The position numbers and the translations under genes were made by a program. 64,000 bases of DNA from an uncultured SAR86 cluster bacterium (GTDB lineage Bacteria > Pseudomonadota > Gammaproteobacteria > Magnimaribacterales > AG-339-G14): contig CABZAV010000001.1 of NCBI GenBank assembly GCA_902523885.1, positions 1 through 64,000 on the forward strand, written 5' to 3'. Below, one piece after another: positions 26,715 to 34,459 of the stretch (position 1 is the stretch's first letter; each line of letters starts with the position of its first letter). The notes beneath the pieces are model-generated. The model was not told the DNA's origin. It did not search any database and saw only the letters and a list, made by a program, of their open reading frames with translations.

Positions 26715-27761
26715 TTACTTGTGAGTTAAAGAAACAAGACCACGGAGTTCTCCGGATTTCATTTCTTTAAGGGTTCTGTAGGCCTCTGATACGTCTCTAG
26801 ATTCTACTTCGACAGGTTCAATTTTTCCTGCTGAGACTAACTTCATTAAATCTTTCATCTCTCCTAAGCTGCCAACATAAGAACCCATTATTTTTTTTTC
26901 GGTTAGAGTTAAAAGAGGTAAAGGTATAGTTAATTGTCCTCCAAAAAGGCCAACAATAACTTGCTTACCTCCTCTACTAAGGCATTGATAACCCAAATTT
27001 ACGGAAGCTTCTGCTCCGACAAAATCCACTATCGCTTTGGCTCCGCCTCCGGTAGCTTCCATAATTTGGTTAGCAGCGTCTTCAGATGAAGAGTTAATGG
27101 TTAAAGAAGCTCCCAAATCTCTTGCTACTTTTAATTTTTCATCATCTATATCTACGACAATAGGATTTATTCCATATGCAGCTTTGGCAATTTTTAATGC
27201 TAATAATCCCAAGCCTCCAGCACTTACAATGATAAGAGAATTATCTCGAGTATAGGGTTCGGCTTTTCTTAGGGCACTGAAAGCAGTGAGACCTCTGCAA
27301 GCATAACTTCCTGCAAGACTATCTGGAGTATCTCCAGCATCAAAAAGGTATTGTTCTCCTGGAATCAAAACGTGATCTGCATAACCTCCGCTTACATTAA
27401 TTCCAATATTGCTATTGTTCATACAATAATGAGTTTTATCGTTATTACATAGTTCGCAATCCCCACAGCCAATCCAAGGGTAAACCACGTATTTTTCACC
27501 AACTTTTACCTTTGAAACCTCTTCACCTACTGCTACTATTTCTCCAAAAACTTCATGACCCATTGTGAGCGGTTCTAGAAGGGGAGTAGGAAGTTTGGCT
27601 CCACCACCTAAATCAAAATAACCATCGTGTATATGAACATCTGAATGACAAACTCCACAAGCGATAGTTTTTATAAGAACTTCATTTCCTTTGGGTGTAG
27701 GCGTTTCGATATTTTTTTCTTCTAATGGTTTTCCATTTTCTGTGACTTGATATGCTTTCAT
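26715..27761 (-). CDS. Zinc-dependent alcohol dehydrogenase (MDR family)
   Basis: 348 residues. Catalytic zinc site: CGVCHSDVHIHDG (Cys) and TMGHEVFGEIVAVGEE (His, Glu). Structural zinc site: GCGDCELCNNDKTHYC. The NAD(P) motif is IIVSAGGLGLLALKIAK. It oxidises alcohols or reduces aldehydes; the substrate is unknown. Heads the alcohol dehydrogenase-SDR pair, and the DUF1330 gene ends up to 14 bases upstream on the same strand. Confidence 0.92.
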   Translation of the reverse strand: MKAYQVTENGKPLEEKNIETPTPKGNEVLIKTIACGVCHSDVHIHDGYFDLGGGAKLPTPLLEPLTMGHEVFGEIVAVGEEVSKVKVGEKYVVYPWIGCGDCELCNNDKTHYCMNNSNIGINVSGGYADHVLIPGEQYLFDAGDTPDSLAGSYACRGLTAFSALRKAEPYTRDNSLIIVSAGGLGLLALKIAKAAYGINPIVVDIDDEKLKVARDLGASLTINSSSEDAANQIMEATGGGAKAIVDFVGAEASVNLGYQCLSRGGKQVIVGLFGGQLTIPLPLLTLTEKKIMGSYVGSLGEMKDLMKLVSAGKIEPVEVESRDVSEAYRTLKEMKSGELRGLVSLTHK

Positions 27762-27775
27762 TTTATTAGTTTACC

Positions 27776-28090
27776 TTATCTTGTCGGCATTGCTTTTATG
27801 ACGGTTAAATTTTTTAACTCAGTTGCCGGCCTCCTATAATTTTCTGCTAATTCTTGATAGCTGTTCGATGAAAACCAATTATTCATCTCTTCTTCTGATG
27901 GAAAGGTCCACATTATGACACGACCTTCTATGGGGGAAGTTCCCTCCAAATGGATAGATTTATCATCCATAGTAATGAATTCACCATTGTGCTCCTTGAG
28001 AGTACCAAAAAAACCTTTTTCGTAATTTCTGAATAACTCCGCGTCTTCTATTTCAAGATTTGCGATGCAATAAACTCTAGTTTGAGACAT
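27776..28090 (-). CDS. DUF1330 family protein
   Basis: 104 residues forming a dimeric alpha+beta barrel-type domain: YCIANLEIEDAELFRNYEKG, EFITMDDKSIHLEGTSPIEG, RVIMWTFPSEEEMNNWFSSN and SYQELAENYRRPATE. DUF1330 proteins are structurally like ABM and EthD domains; no function is established. It lies in the same strand run as the alcohol dehydrogenase, SDR and MarR genes and may act on the same small molecule. Confidence 0.85.
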   Translation of the reverse strand: MSQTRVYCIANLEIEDAELFRNYEKGFFGTLKEHNGEFITMDDKSIHLEGTSPIEGRVIMWTFPSEEEMNNWFSSNSYQELAENYRRPATELKNLTVIKAMPTR

Positions 28091-28155
28091 TTCTACTCCA
28101 TTTATTAATAAAGAGTATAAACAAAAAATAAAATAAAAGTTATGAAATTGGAGAG

Positions 28156-28644
28156 TTAAATTTTGTCTTCAGACCAATCTAAAAAGTCTTTTAACTCTTT
28201 GGGAGATAAATTTGAAAGCTCAGCAGTATCTTCAGAATCTAAATGAAACAGCTCTGCACCTTTTTTTGTTAGTTTTATATATGCCTTTAGTAAATGAGTA
28301 CTTTTCTCAGTAGCATGATATTCAACAACTCTTCTATCCTTGCCTGGTTTTTTTTCTAAGTAACCAACGATGACCGATTTTGATAAAAAACGCTCTATGC
28401 TTCGAATATTCAAGTCAGTTACACCTGTTAAATCACTTATCGTAAAGAAACCTTTTTTTATATGACAATCCATTATCACCATCCTTATAAGATCATATCT
28501 AATGTCTTGAGTATAAATATTATCCCAGCCATATTTTTCGGACATCTCTCTGAAAAGATTATATTTTTCAATATTAAATTCCAACATAAGGTCAGAGAAA
28601 CCTTTGAGCTTTTTTAACGTTTTGGGATTATTAAAAATTTCCAT
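28156..28644 (-). CDS. MarR-family transcriptional regulator
   Basis: 162 residues with a winged helix-turn-helix: FFTISDLTGVTDLNIRSIER followed by FLSKSVIVGYLEKKPGKDRR, VVEYHATEKSTHLL and a helical C-terminus, the MarR layout. MarR proteins usually repress nearby detoxification or efflux genes and release DNA on binding a phenolic or oxidant. It heads the DUF1330-alcohol dehydrogenase-SDR run, with an inverted repeat upstream of its own start, so self-regulation is likely. Confidence 0.85.
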   Translation of the reverse strand: MEIFNNPKTLKKLKGFSDLMLEFNIEKYNLFREMSEKYGWDNIYTQDIRYDLIRMVIMDCHIKKGFFTISDLTGVTDLNIRSIERFLSKSVIVGYLEKKPGKDRRVVEYHATEKSTHLLKAYIKLTKKGAELFHLDSEDTAELSNLSPKELKDFLDWSEDKI

Positions 28645-28675
28645 ACCACTTCCTTGTAGATTATCACAGCTTAAC

Positions 28676-28696
28676 TTGTAAGTATCTTTCTTACAA
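28676..28696. promoter_or_regulatory. Inverted repeat TTGTAAG-N7-CTTACAA, candidate MarR operator
   Basis: Perfect 7-bp arms with a 7-base spacer, centred about 42 bases upstream of the MarR-family start, between it and the end of the outer-membrane-like gene. Size and TTG/CAA ends suit a MarR dimer. I did not see the same motif upstream of the other genes of the block. Confidence 0.45.
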
Positions 28697-28706
28697 ATCG
28701 TCTTAA

Positions 28707-29753
28707 TTAAAATGACATCTGATAACCAATGATCAACTTGTTGTTATTCTTCATTTGCAAGCCATTTTTATTAGTATTTAAAGAAAATAAGTACTCAATT
28801 CCTAATCTAATGTGTTCTTTTTGAAAAAAATTGAAAATTTTATTCACACCTAAGCCAAACTCAAGTTCGTTTCCTCCATAGTTCAGAGGGTTAGCAGATT
28901 GAACAGGAGATTTTATTTCTAAACTTGATCCAGATAAATTTTGTTTTTTCGTAAAAAGTAGCCTAATTGAAAGTGCTAAAGAATCATCATATGATTTTTG
29001 AAGCCACGAGGATATTTCTAGTTTATCGCCGAAGGACCAATCTTTCTCTCTAATAACTGAATATTTTTTTATTTGAGATCCTAAAACTAACCCATTAAAA
29101 CCTCTATTATTAGTTAATGCAGTGATTAATTTTGTTGATTCATCCATTTGCATGAAGTAGGGCATAGTCATATTCATATAGGTATTCATGGGAGTTAGCA
29201 TTGAGTCTTGGTTATTATTTTTACCAATAGATTTATCTATTCCAAGTTCTAGATGCCACCTATTATCATTCGTTTCTGTTAGTTTAAATAATGCAGAAAA
29301 GGAAAAATTTGAAAGATCGTCTAAACCAGTTTGAAAATTACCTAAATAAGCTCTGTCCATCGCACCTTTATAAGTATTTGAGGTCATTTTATTTTTCATA
29401 AACATCAGCATGCCCATGTAAGTTAGGTTATCGGAGTAAGCATACATACCTCCTACCATCATCATTTGCATATCCATTTTTTGAGGAACCACGCTCAAAT
29501 AAGTGGGAGCATTTGGCATTGATGCAAAAGGATTAATTTGGCTTGTTATAATTTCTTGGTCAGAAATTGAGTTGTTATGCAAAGTGTTACCTTTCATTTG
29601 CATGGCTGAATATCTTATAGAAATCATTCTTTCATTAGTTTTATGATAATGATCTCCCATCACGCCAATAGGCGCATGACCAGTTGCACTAGTAGCAGAG
29701 GATAAGTTTATAAAAAACAAAGAAACAAACGATAGAAATAGTTTTTGACCCAT
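28707..29753 (-). CDS. Met/His-rich outer-membrane-like protein, possible metal role
   Basis: 348 residues with a signal peptide (to about SSATSATG). After it comes GHAPIGVMGDHYHKTNERM, a motif found in Met/His-rich predicted outer-membrane proteins often linked to metals. Stretches such as QKMDMQMMMVGGMYAY and TPMNTYMNMTMPYFMQMDES are very rich in Met. Alternating-residue strands and a terminal Phe (IIGYQMSF) suggest a beta-barrel. I chose the second ATG because GGAGGGGG lies just before it; a first ATG is four codons upstream. Function unproven; copper handling is one idea. Not clearly co-transcribed with the MarR gene downstream. Confidence 0.7.
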   Translation of the reverse strand: MGQKLFLSFVSLFFINLSSATSATGHAPIGVMGDHYHKTNERMISIRYSAMQMKGNTLHNNSISDQEIITSQINPFASMPNAPTYLSVVPQKMDMQMMMVGGMYAYSDNLTYMGMLMFMKNKMTSNTYKGAMDRAYLGNFQTGLDDLSNFSFSALFKLTETNDNRWHLELGIDKSIGKNNNQDSMLTPMNTYMNMTMPYFMQMDESTKLITALTNNRGFNGLVLGSQIKKYSVIREKDWSFGDKLEISSWLQKSYDDSLALSIRLLFTKKQNLSGSSLEIKSPVQSANPLNYGGNELEFGLGVNKIFNFFQKEHIRLGIEYLFSLNTNKNGLQMKNNNKLIIGYQMSF

Positions 29754-29795
29754 TACCCCCTCCATAGAACTTGGGCATTCTATCCTAAAATCAGT

Positions 29796-30536
29796 TCATT
29801 CTTCCCAATTGAATTTTGGTAGGGCGTGGATTGCACTATCCAACTGTTCTGCCCAAATAGAAGAAAGTTCTTTGAAGAAAGGAGAGTCTAATTTTAACTG
29901 ATCTTGAAAATTCAAATTAATTTGATCTTTTTTGAAAACAACAAAATCTATAGGCGGGCCAACGGTTAAGTCACTCTTCATTGTCGAATCAAAGGATAAT
30001 AAAGCTGCTCTGGCAGAATCTCCCAGTGGCGTATTAGGAACAATCATTCTATCTAAAATCGGTTTTCCATATTTTGTTTCGCCTATTTGTATAAAAGGTG
30101 TTTCATCAGCAACATAGATAAAATTTCCTTCTGGATAAACTAAAACTAAGTTAGGTTCTTGGCCTTTAATTTGCCCGCCAATAATAAAATGAGAGCCCAA
30201 AAGGGCAGTGCTTTGATCGATTTGTTCCGTTGGATCATGATTTTTTGACTGTTGTTCAATGCTTATTTTTCCAACATAGTCGGCTACCGCTTCAATATCT
30301 TCGCAGAGGTTTAAGTTGATTTCAGTGTTGTAATCTTCTAGGTCTTTTTCTATTTGATGATAAACGGCTTGCGAGGTGGCTAAATTGCCTGCAGTTAAGA
30401 TAACGAAAGCTCTATCACCAATATTGTAAGTATACATTTTTGTATAAGATCCAATATTATCCAAACCAGCATTGGTTCTAGAATCTGAGGCAAAAACTAA
30501 ACCCTCTTCAACTTTTATGGCGAGACAGTAAGTCAT
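29796..30536 (-). CDS. Anbu, proteasome-like Ntn-hydrolase protease
   Basis: 246 residues. The N-terminus MTYCLAIKVEEGLVFASDSR is that of Anbu (ancestral beta subunit, COG3484): Thr2 would become the N-terminal nucleophile after Met removal, with Asp18 in FASDSRTNAG and Lys33 in YTKMYTY. Anbu is related to HslV and 20S beta subunits and assembles into a helical or ring form; its natural role is not established. It usually clusters with an ATP-grasp, an alpha-E protein and a transglutaminase; the first two lie divergently next door, the third is not in the window. Confidence 0.9.
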   Translation of the reverse strand: MTYCLAIKVEEGLVFASDSRTNAGLDNIGSYTKMYTYNIGDRAFVILTAGNLATSQAVYHQIEKDLEDYNTEINLNLCEDIEAVADYVGKISIEQQSKNHDPTEQIDQSTALLGSHFIIGGQIKGQEPNLVLVYPEGNFIYVADETPFIQIGETKYGKPILDRMIVPNTPLGDSARAALLSFDSTMKSDLTVGPPIDFVVFKKDQINLNFQDQLKLDSPFFKELSSIWAEQLDSAIHALPKFNWEE

Positions 30537-30631
30537 ATGTTATTTTTTTGAGCAATTGACGCTTTGTTTTAGAACAAAAAAACAATCAATTAGCTGTTAT
30601 ATTTAATAGTTATAAATATTATAAATTTTTT

Positions 30632-32074
30632 ATGAAAATTTCTTGGAAAAAATATCCCAGTTCTTCTTTTTACGATGAATATGTTACACCACAAAACACT
30701 TTAAGGGGACATTCTAAAAAAATTGGAACTTTTTTGGAATCTTTATCAATAGAAGATTTAAAAGAAATAAATTTAGCAACTGAGACGGCTATTAAGTCTA
30801 TGGGAATTTCATTCAGAGTCTACTCCGATGAAGCAGACGATGGACAGGATAGAATGTGGCCATTAGATTTTATTCCAAGGTTAATTCGACAAACTGAATG
30901 GCAACAAGTTGAAAAAGGATTGAAACAAAGAGTCAAAGCTCTAAATATGTTCATTGAAGATTGTTATAACAAACAAAACTTTTTAAATGAAAGTGATATA
31001 GATAAATCTTTGGTATTAGATTCTCCTGCTTACAAAAAGTATTGTGTTGATGTGAAGCTAAAACACAACACTTGGTCGCATATTTGCGGATCAGATCTTA
31101 TTAAAGCTCAAGACGGGAAGTTTTATGTTTTGGAAGATAACTTAAGAGTTCCATCGGGTGTAAGTTACATGTTGGAAAATAGAATGATTATGAAAAGAGT
31201 CTTTCCTGAATTATTTTACCAATATGGCGTTACTCCTATAGATGCTTATCCGACTAAGCTTTATGAAACTTTGGCTTCGGTTAGCAATTCAAGATCTAAA
31301 AATCCTGAGATAGTTTTACTTACTCCCGGTATGTTCAATTCTGCATATTATGAACACTCCTTTTTGGCACAACAAATGGGAATAGATTTGGTTGAGGGCA
31401 GAGACTTGATAATTGGTAAAGAAGGTTTCGTGTATAAAAAAACAATTGAGGGATTAGTAAAAGTCGATGTGATTTACAGAAGGATTGATGATGATTATCT
31501 TGACCCTGATCAGGGCAATCCTAAATCTGCCATCGGTGTAAAGGGGTTGATCAAGGCTTGGCAACAAAAGAAAGTTGCCATTGTAAATTCTCCTGGTTGT
31601 GGAATTGCTGATGACAAAGCAGTTTATGCCTTTGTTCCGAAAATGATTAAATATTTTTTAAACGAGGAGCCAATCATTAGAAATATAAAAACTTTCCTCC
31701 TTACAAACAAAGAACACAGAGATCACGTTTTTAATAATTTTAAAGATATGGTGATAAAGCCCGTTGCAGAATCTGGCGGTTATGGAATTGTGATAGGCAA
31801 AAATTGTAGTAGATCAGAAAAAGATTCAACTATAAGAAAAATAATGAACAACCCAAGGAATTTTGTTGCTCAACCCTTAATATCGTTATCAACTACTCCT
31901 ACTTATTCTGGAGAAAGCCTTGAGCCAAGACATCTTGATCTGAGGCCTTTCATCTTATCTGGAGAAAAACAATATGTAACTGTGGGTGGGCTAACCAGAG
32001 TAGCGCTTAAAAAAGGTTCCACAGTTGTCAATTCTTCACAAGGAGGAGGCAGCAAAGACACATGGATAGTTTAA
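30632..32074 (+). CDS. Circularly permuted ATP-grasp protein of Anbu locus
   Basis: 480 residues. It matches the circularly permuted type-2 ATP-grasp family (formerly DUF404/DUF407): WPLDFIPRLIRQTEWQQVEK, FYVLEDNLRVPSGVSYMLEN, VIYRRIDDDYLDPDQGNPKS and MVIKPVAESGGYGIVIG. Such enzymes probably ligate a carboxylate to an amine using ATP, by analogy with peptide ligases, but no reaction is proven. It is followed with no gap by the alpha-E protein. A TATAAAT-like -10 lies in the 95-base divergent spacer. Confidence 0.9.
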   Translation: MKISWKKYPSSSFYDEYVTPQNTLRGHSKKIGTFLESLSIEDLKEINLATETAIKSMGISFRVYSDEADDGQDRMWPLDFIPRLIRQTEWQQVEKGLKQRVKALNMFIEDCYNKQNFLNESDIDKSLVLDSPAYKKYCVDVKLKHNTWSHICGSDLIKAQDGKFYVLEDNLRVPSGVSYMLENRMIMKRVFPELFYQYGVTPIDAYPTKLYETLASVSNSRSKNPEIVLLTPGMFNSAYYEHSFLAQQMGIDLVEGRDLIIGKEGFVYKKTIEGLVKVDVIYRRIDDDYLDPDQGNPKSAIGVKGLIKAWQQKKVAIVNSPGCGIADDKAVYAFVPKMIKYFLNEEPIIRNIKTFLLTNKEHRDHVFNNFKDMVIKPVAESGGYGIVIGKNCSRSEKDSTIRKIMNNPRNFVAQPLISLSTTPTYSGESLEPRHLDLRPFILSGEKQYVTVGGLTRVALKKGSTVVNSSQGGGSKDTWIV

Positions 32075-32998
32075 ATGCTAAGTAGAGACGCAGAGCATTT
32101 GTATTGGCTCACAAGATATGTCGAGAGAATAGAAAATACTGCCAGAATGATAAATGTTCATTCTGAGTTAATGTTAGATTTCCCCGGCGATCAATCTTTG
32201 GGATGGAAACCAATTATTCAAACTATGGATTCAAAAAAATTTTTCAAGAAAAGATATTCAGAATATAGCGAAATAAGTGCCGTTAAATTTTTGGGGGATG
32301 ATAAAGAAAATGTAAATTCTATAATCTCTTCTTTAGATATGGCTCGATATAATGCCAGAGCTATCAAAGATGATTTGCCAAGGTCTGCAACAGAGCAACT
32401 CAACAATTTATTCAATGAATTTAGTGGTGGAATGGCTTCTTCTTCTAGCAGAAGAAGACGAGCAGCCTACATTTACAATGCTATTTCTGGCGCTCAAAGA
32501 TTTTTTGGAATCATTTCCGATAACTTTTCCAGAGGATATGCTTTCGAGTTCATGAGGTTGGGAAGATTTGTAGAGAGAATAGACATGATTTCAAGAATTA
32601 TAGATAGTTTGTGTATAACAAAATCAAAGGAGCAAACTCATGACTTTCCAACTTTAGAATGGGTAAGCATGCTTAGAACGTTATCTGCTCACGAATCTTT
32701 CAGAAAAGAAATACGAGGAGAAATAGAGAGAGGCGATGTAATAAATTTTCTTTTGAAGAATGAGAATTTTCCAAGATCGATTTATAGATGCCTTTCCATA
32801 ACAGAAAAAAGTCTCACGTTTCTGCCGAACAATGCTAACGTTCTTGAAGTAGTGAAAAAATTGAATACTAGAGTATTTTCGGCAAAGTTAGAGAGCTATG
32901 ATGACAACCAGCTTCATAATTTTTTAGACTACTTACAAAGAAGAATTCATCTCCTAGACGAACATATTCATAAAAACTATTTTCACAATCACTTATAG
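32075..32998 (+). CDS. Alpha-E domain protein (DUF403) of Anbu locus
   Basis: 307 residues, mainly helical. Family motifs: MLSRDAEHLYWLTRYVERIE and NTARMINVHSELMLDFP at the N-terminus, then YAFEFMRLGRFVERIDMISR, the internal repeat of the same ER-rich helix. DUF403/alpha-E proteins nearly always accompany the ATP-grasp family above, and often a transglutaminase. The function is unknown, but a peptide-ligase partner or amide-forming role has been suggested from gene context. It starts on the base after the ATP-grasp stop. Confidence 0.9.
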   Translation: MLSRDAEHLYWLTRYVERIENTARMINVHSELMLDFPGDQSLGWKPIIQTMDSKKFFKKRYSEYSEISAVKFLGDDKENVNSIISSLDMARYNARAIKDDLPRSATEQLNNLFNEFSGGMASSSSRRRRAAYIYNAISGAQRFFGIISDNFSRGYAFEFMRLGRFVERIDMISRIIDSLCITKSKEQTHDFPTLEWVSMLRTLSAHESFRKEIRGEIERGDVINFLLKNENFPRSIYRCLSITEKSLTFLPNNANVLEVVKKLNTRVFSAKLESYDDNQLHNFLDYLQRRIHLLDEHIHKNYFHNHL

Positions 32999-33006
32999 AC
33001 AGAATT

Positions 33007-33216
33007 ATGAATCTTGGAATATTTATTATTGGGGCTCTTACTTTTATTATTGCTTTTTCTTTTTTTAAGTTTTCTGCTTTTCGTAAAACCAAAAATGATC
33101 AATCCTCGTGGCCAAAATTACTCTCTGTTTTTGTAGTTGACTATCTTGTCCTTGTTCTTGGAGTTTTAGCAAGTGGAATACTATTTATATCTATTTTTAA
33201 TATGGCGCATGGATAA
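33007..33216 (+). CDS. Small two-helix membrane protein, unknown
   Basis: 69 residues, ATG 9 bases after the alpha-E stop, so it could be the last gene of that operon. Two hydrophobic segments (about 3-20 and 40-65) flank a basic loop with KFSAFRKTKNDQSSWPKLLS, consistent with a hairpin in the inner membrane. I do not recognise a family. The ribosome binding site is weak. It could be spurious, but the strong membrane pattern and position favour a real gene. Confidence 0.5.
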   Translation: MNLGIFIIGALTFIIAFSFFKFSAFRKTKNDQSSWPKLLSVFVVDYLVLVLGVLASGILFISIFNMAHG

Positions 33217-33235
33217 ACATATGAGTGAAATAAGA

Positions 33236-34198
33236 CTAATTTTTGCTAAAAGTATCGGTAGCTTCGATTAATAGCTCTGTAATTTCTTTTTCAAAAGCTG
33301 AATGTCCAGAAAAAGGTGCAATTTTTAGTTCAGCTTCAGGCCATTTTGAATAAAGTTCGTAAGCAGTGGTGGATGGACAAACTACGTCATACCTTCCTTG
33401 AATTATTACTGCCGGTATGTGCCTGATCGGATCTATGTTATCTATAAGTTGATTTTCGTAATCTAAAAAACCTTTATTAACAAAATAGTGATTTTCAATG
33501 AGCGCAAATGCAAGAGCAAATTCTGCATTTACAGAATCTTTGACAGCACTTGGGTTGTGATTGATAAAACTTGCAGATGCTTCCCACTTAGACCAAGCTT
33601 TAGCAGCTGAAAGCTTTTTTTCTTTGTCTTCACCATTAAAAATTTTTCTATAGGCGTCAATTAGATCAAATCTTTCTTTTTCTGGAATCTCACTGATAAA
33701 TCCTTGCCAAGCTTCAGGATATATTTCACTTGCTCCATATTGATAAAACCACTTTAGTTCTTTTTCTCTCAGCATAAAAATTCCCCTCAGAACAAGTTCA
33801 GTAACTTGTTCGGGATATTTTTGGGCGTAAGCTAGGGCAAGAGTACTTCCCCAAGAGCCTCCGAAAACAAGCCATTTTTCTATTTGTAATTTTTTTCTTA
33901 TAGATTCAATATCATCTACAAGGTGCCAGGTTGTATTTTCCTCTAAGCAAGTATGAGGTTTACTTTTACCACAACCTCTTTGATCAAAAAGAATTATTCT
34001 ATATTTTTTTGGATTGAAAAATCTTCTCGATAGTTTTCCAGCTCCTCCACCAGGTCCTCCATGTAAAAAAACTGCAGGTTTACCTTTAGGATTTCCACAC
34101 TGTTCGTAATAAATTTCATGAACCCCTTTTTTGATATAGCCTGAGTTAAACGGCTCAATAGATGGATAAAGTTTTCTTTCTTTTTTGAAAAATTTCAC
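33236..34198 (-). CDS. pip: Prolyl iminopeptidase
   Basis: 320-residue alpha/beta-hydrolase of family S33 that removes N-terminal proline from peptides in the cytoplasm. The N-terminal HGG oxyanion motif is VFLHGGPGGGAGKLSRRFF, the nucleophile elbow is VFGGSWGSTLALAYAQKYPE, and the triad Asp and His are near IIQGRYDVVCP and FSGHSAFE. It follows the tRNA-Phe gene on the same strand. Confidence 0.95.
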   Translation of the reverse strand: MKFFKKERKLYPSIEPFNSGYIKKGVHEIYYEQCGNPKGKPAVFLHGGPGGGAGKLSRRFFNPKKYRIILFDQRGCGKSKPHTCLEENTTWHLVDDIESIRKKLQIEKWLVFGGSWGSTLALAYAQKYPEQVTELVLRGIFMLREKELKWFYQYGASEIYPEAWQGFISEIPEKERFDLIDAYRKIFNGEDKEKKLSAAKAWSKWEASASFINHNPSAVKDSVNAEFALAFALIENHYFVNKGFLDYENQLIDNIDPIRHIPAVIIQGRYDVVCPSTTAYELYSKWPEAELKIAPFSGHSAFEKEITELLIEATDTFSKN

Positions 34199-34254
34199 TG
34201 AAATATTTTATCTGAAGTTTCTGGTCTGTACCTTAAAAAGGATTTAAAATTTCG

Positions 34255-34330
34255 TGGTGCCCAGAGGTGGAATCGAACCACCGACACAAGGATTTTCAGT
34301 CCTTTGCTCTACCAACTGAGCTATCTGGGC
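34255..34330 (-). tRNA. tRNA-Phe (GAA)
   Basis: 76-base cloverleaf read on the minus strand. Acceptor GCCCAGA pairs with TCTGGGC; the D-loop stem is GCTC/GAGC; the anticodon loop CTGAAAA holds GAA; the T arm is GGTTCGATTCC; discriminator A and CCA are encoded. A TATAAA-like -10 lies about 18 bases upstream of the mature 5' end (34347-34352). Confidence 0.97.
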
Positions 34331-34384
34331 AAAAAGAGAAAACGATTTTATATAACTTTGTCATAATAAACAAAATAAAGTTCT

Positions 34385-34447
34385 AAGAGGACTAAAGTTT
34401 TCGATATAGCAATCATAGGAGCGGGAGCAGAAGAATTATCTATTTAA
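34385..34447 (+). pseudogene. Fragment of a flavoprotein N-terminus
   Basis: After an AAGAGG motif the frame reads KVFDIAIIGAGAEELSI then TAA. VFDIAIIGAGA is the start of an FAD/NAD-binding Rossmann fold, as in many flavin oxidoreductases. No start codon remains and the frame ends after about 20 residues, right before the sugar transporter gene in the same frame. It looks like the leftover 5' end of a lost gene. A chance match is possible given its shortness. Confidence 0.35.
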
Positions 34448-34459
34448 ATAGGGGGAAAA

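Noticed and set aside
34199-34254. tRNA-Phe terminator
   Set aside because: Only a 4-bp CCTT/AAGG hairpin is seen, too weak to call.
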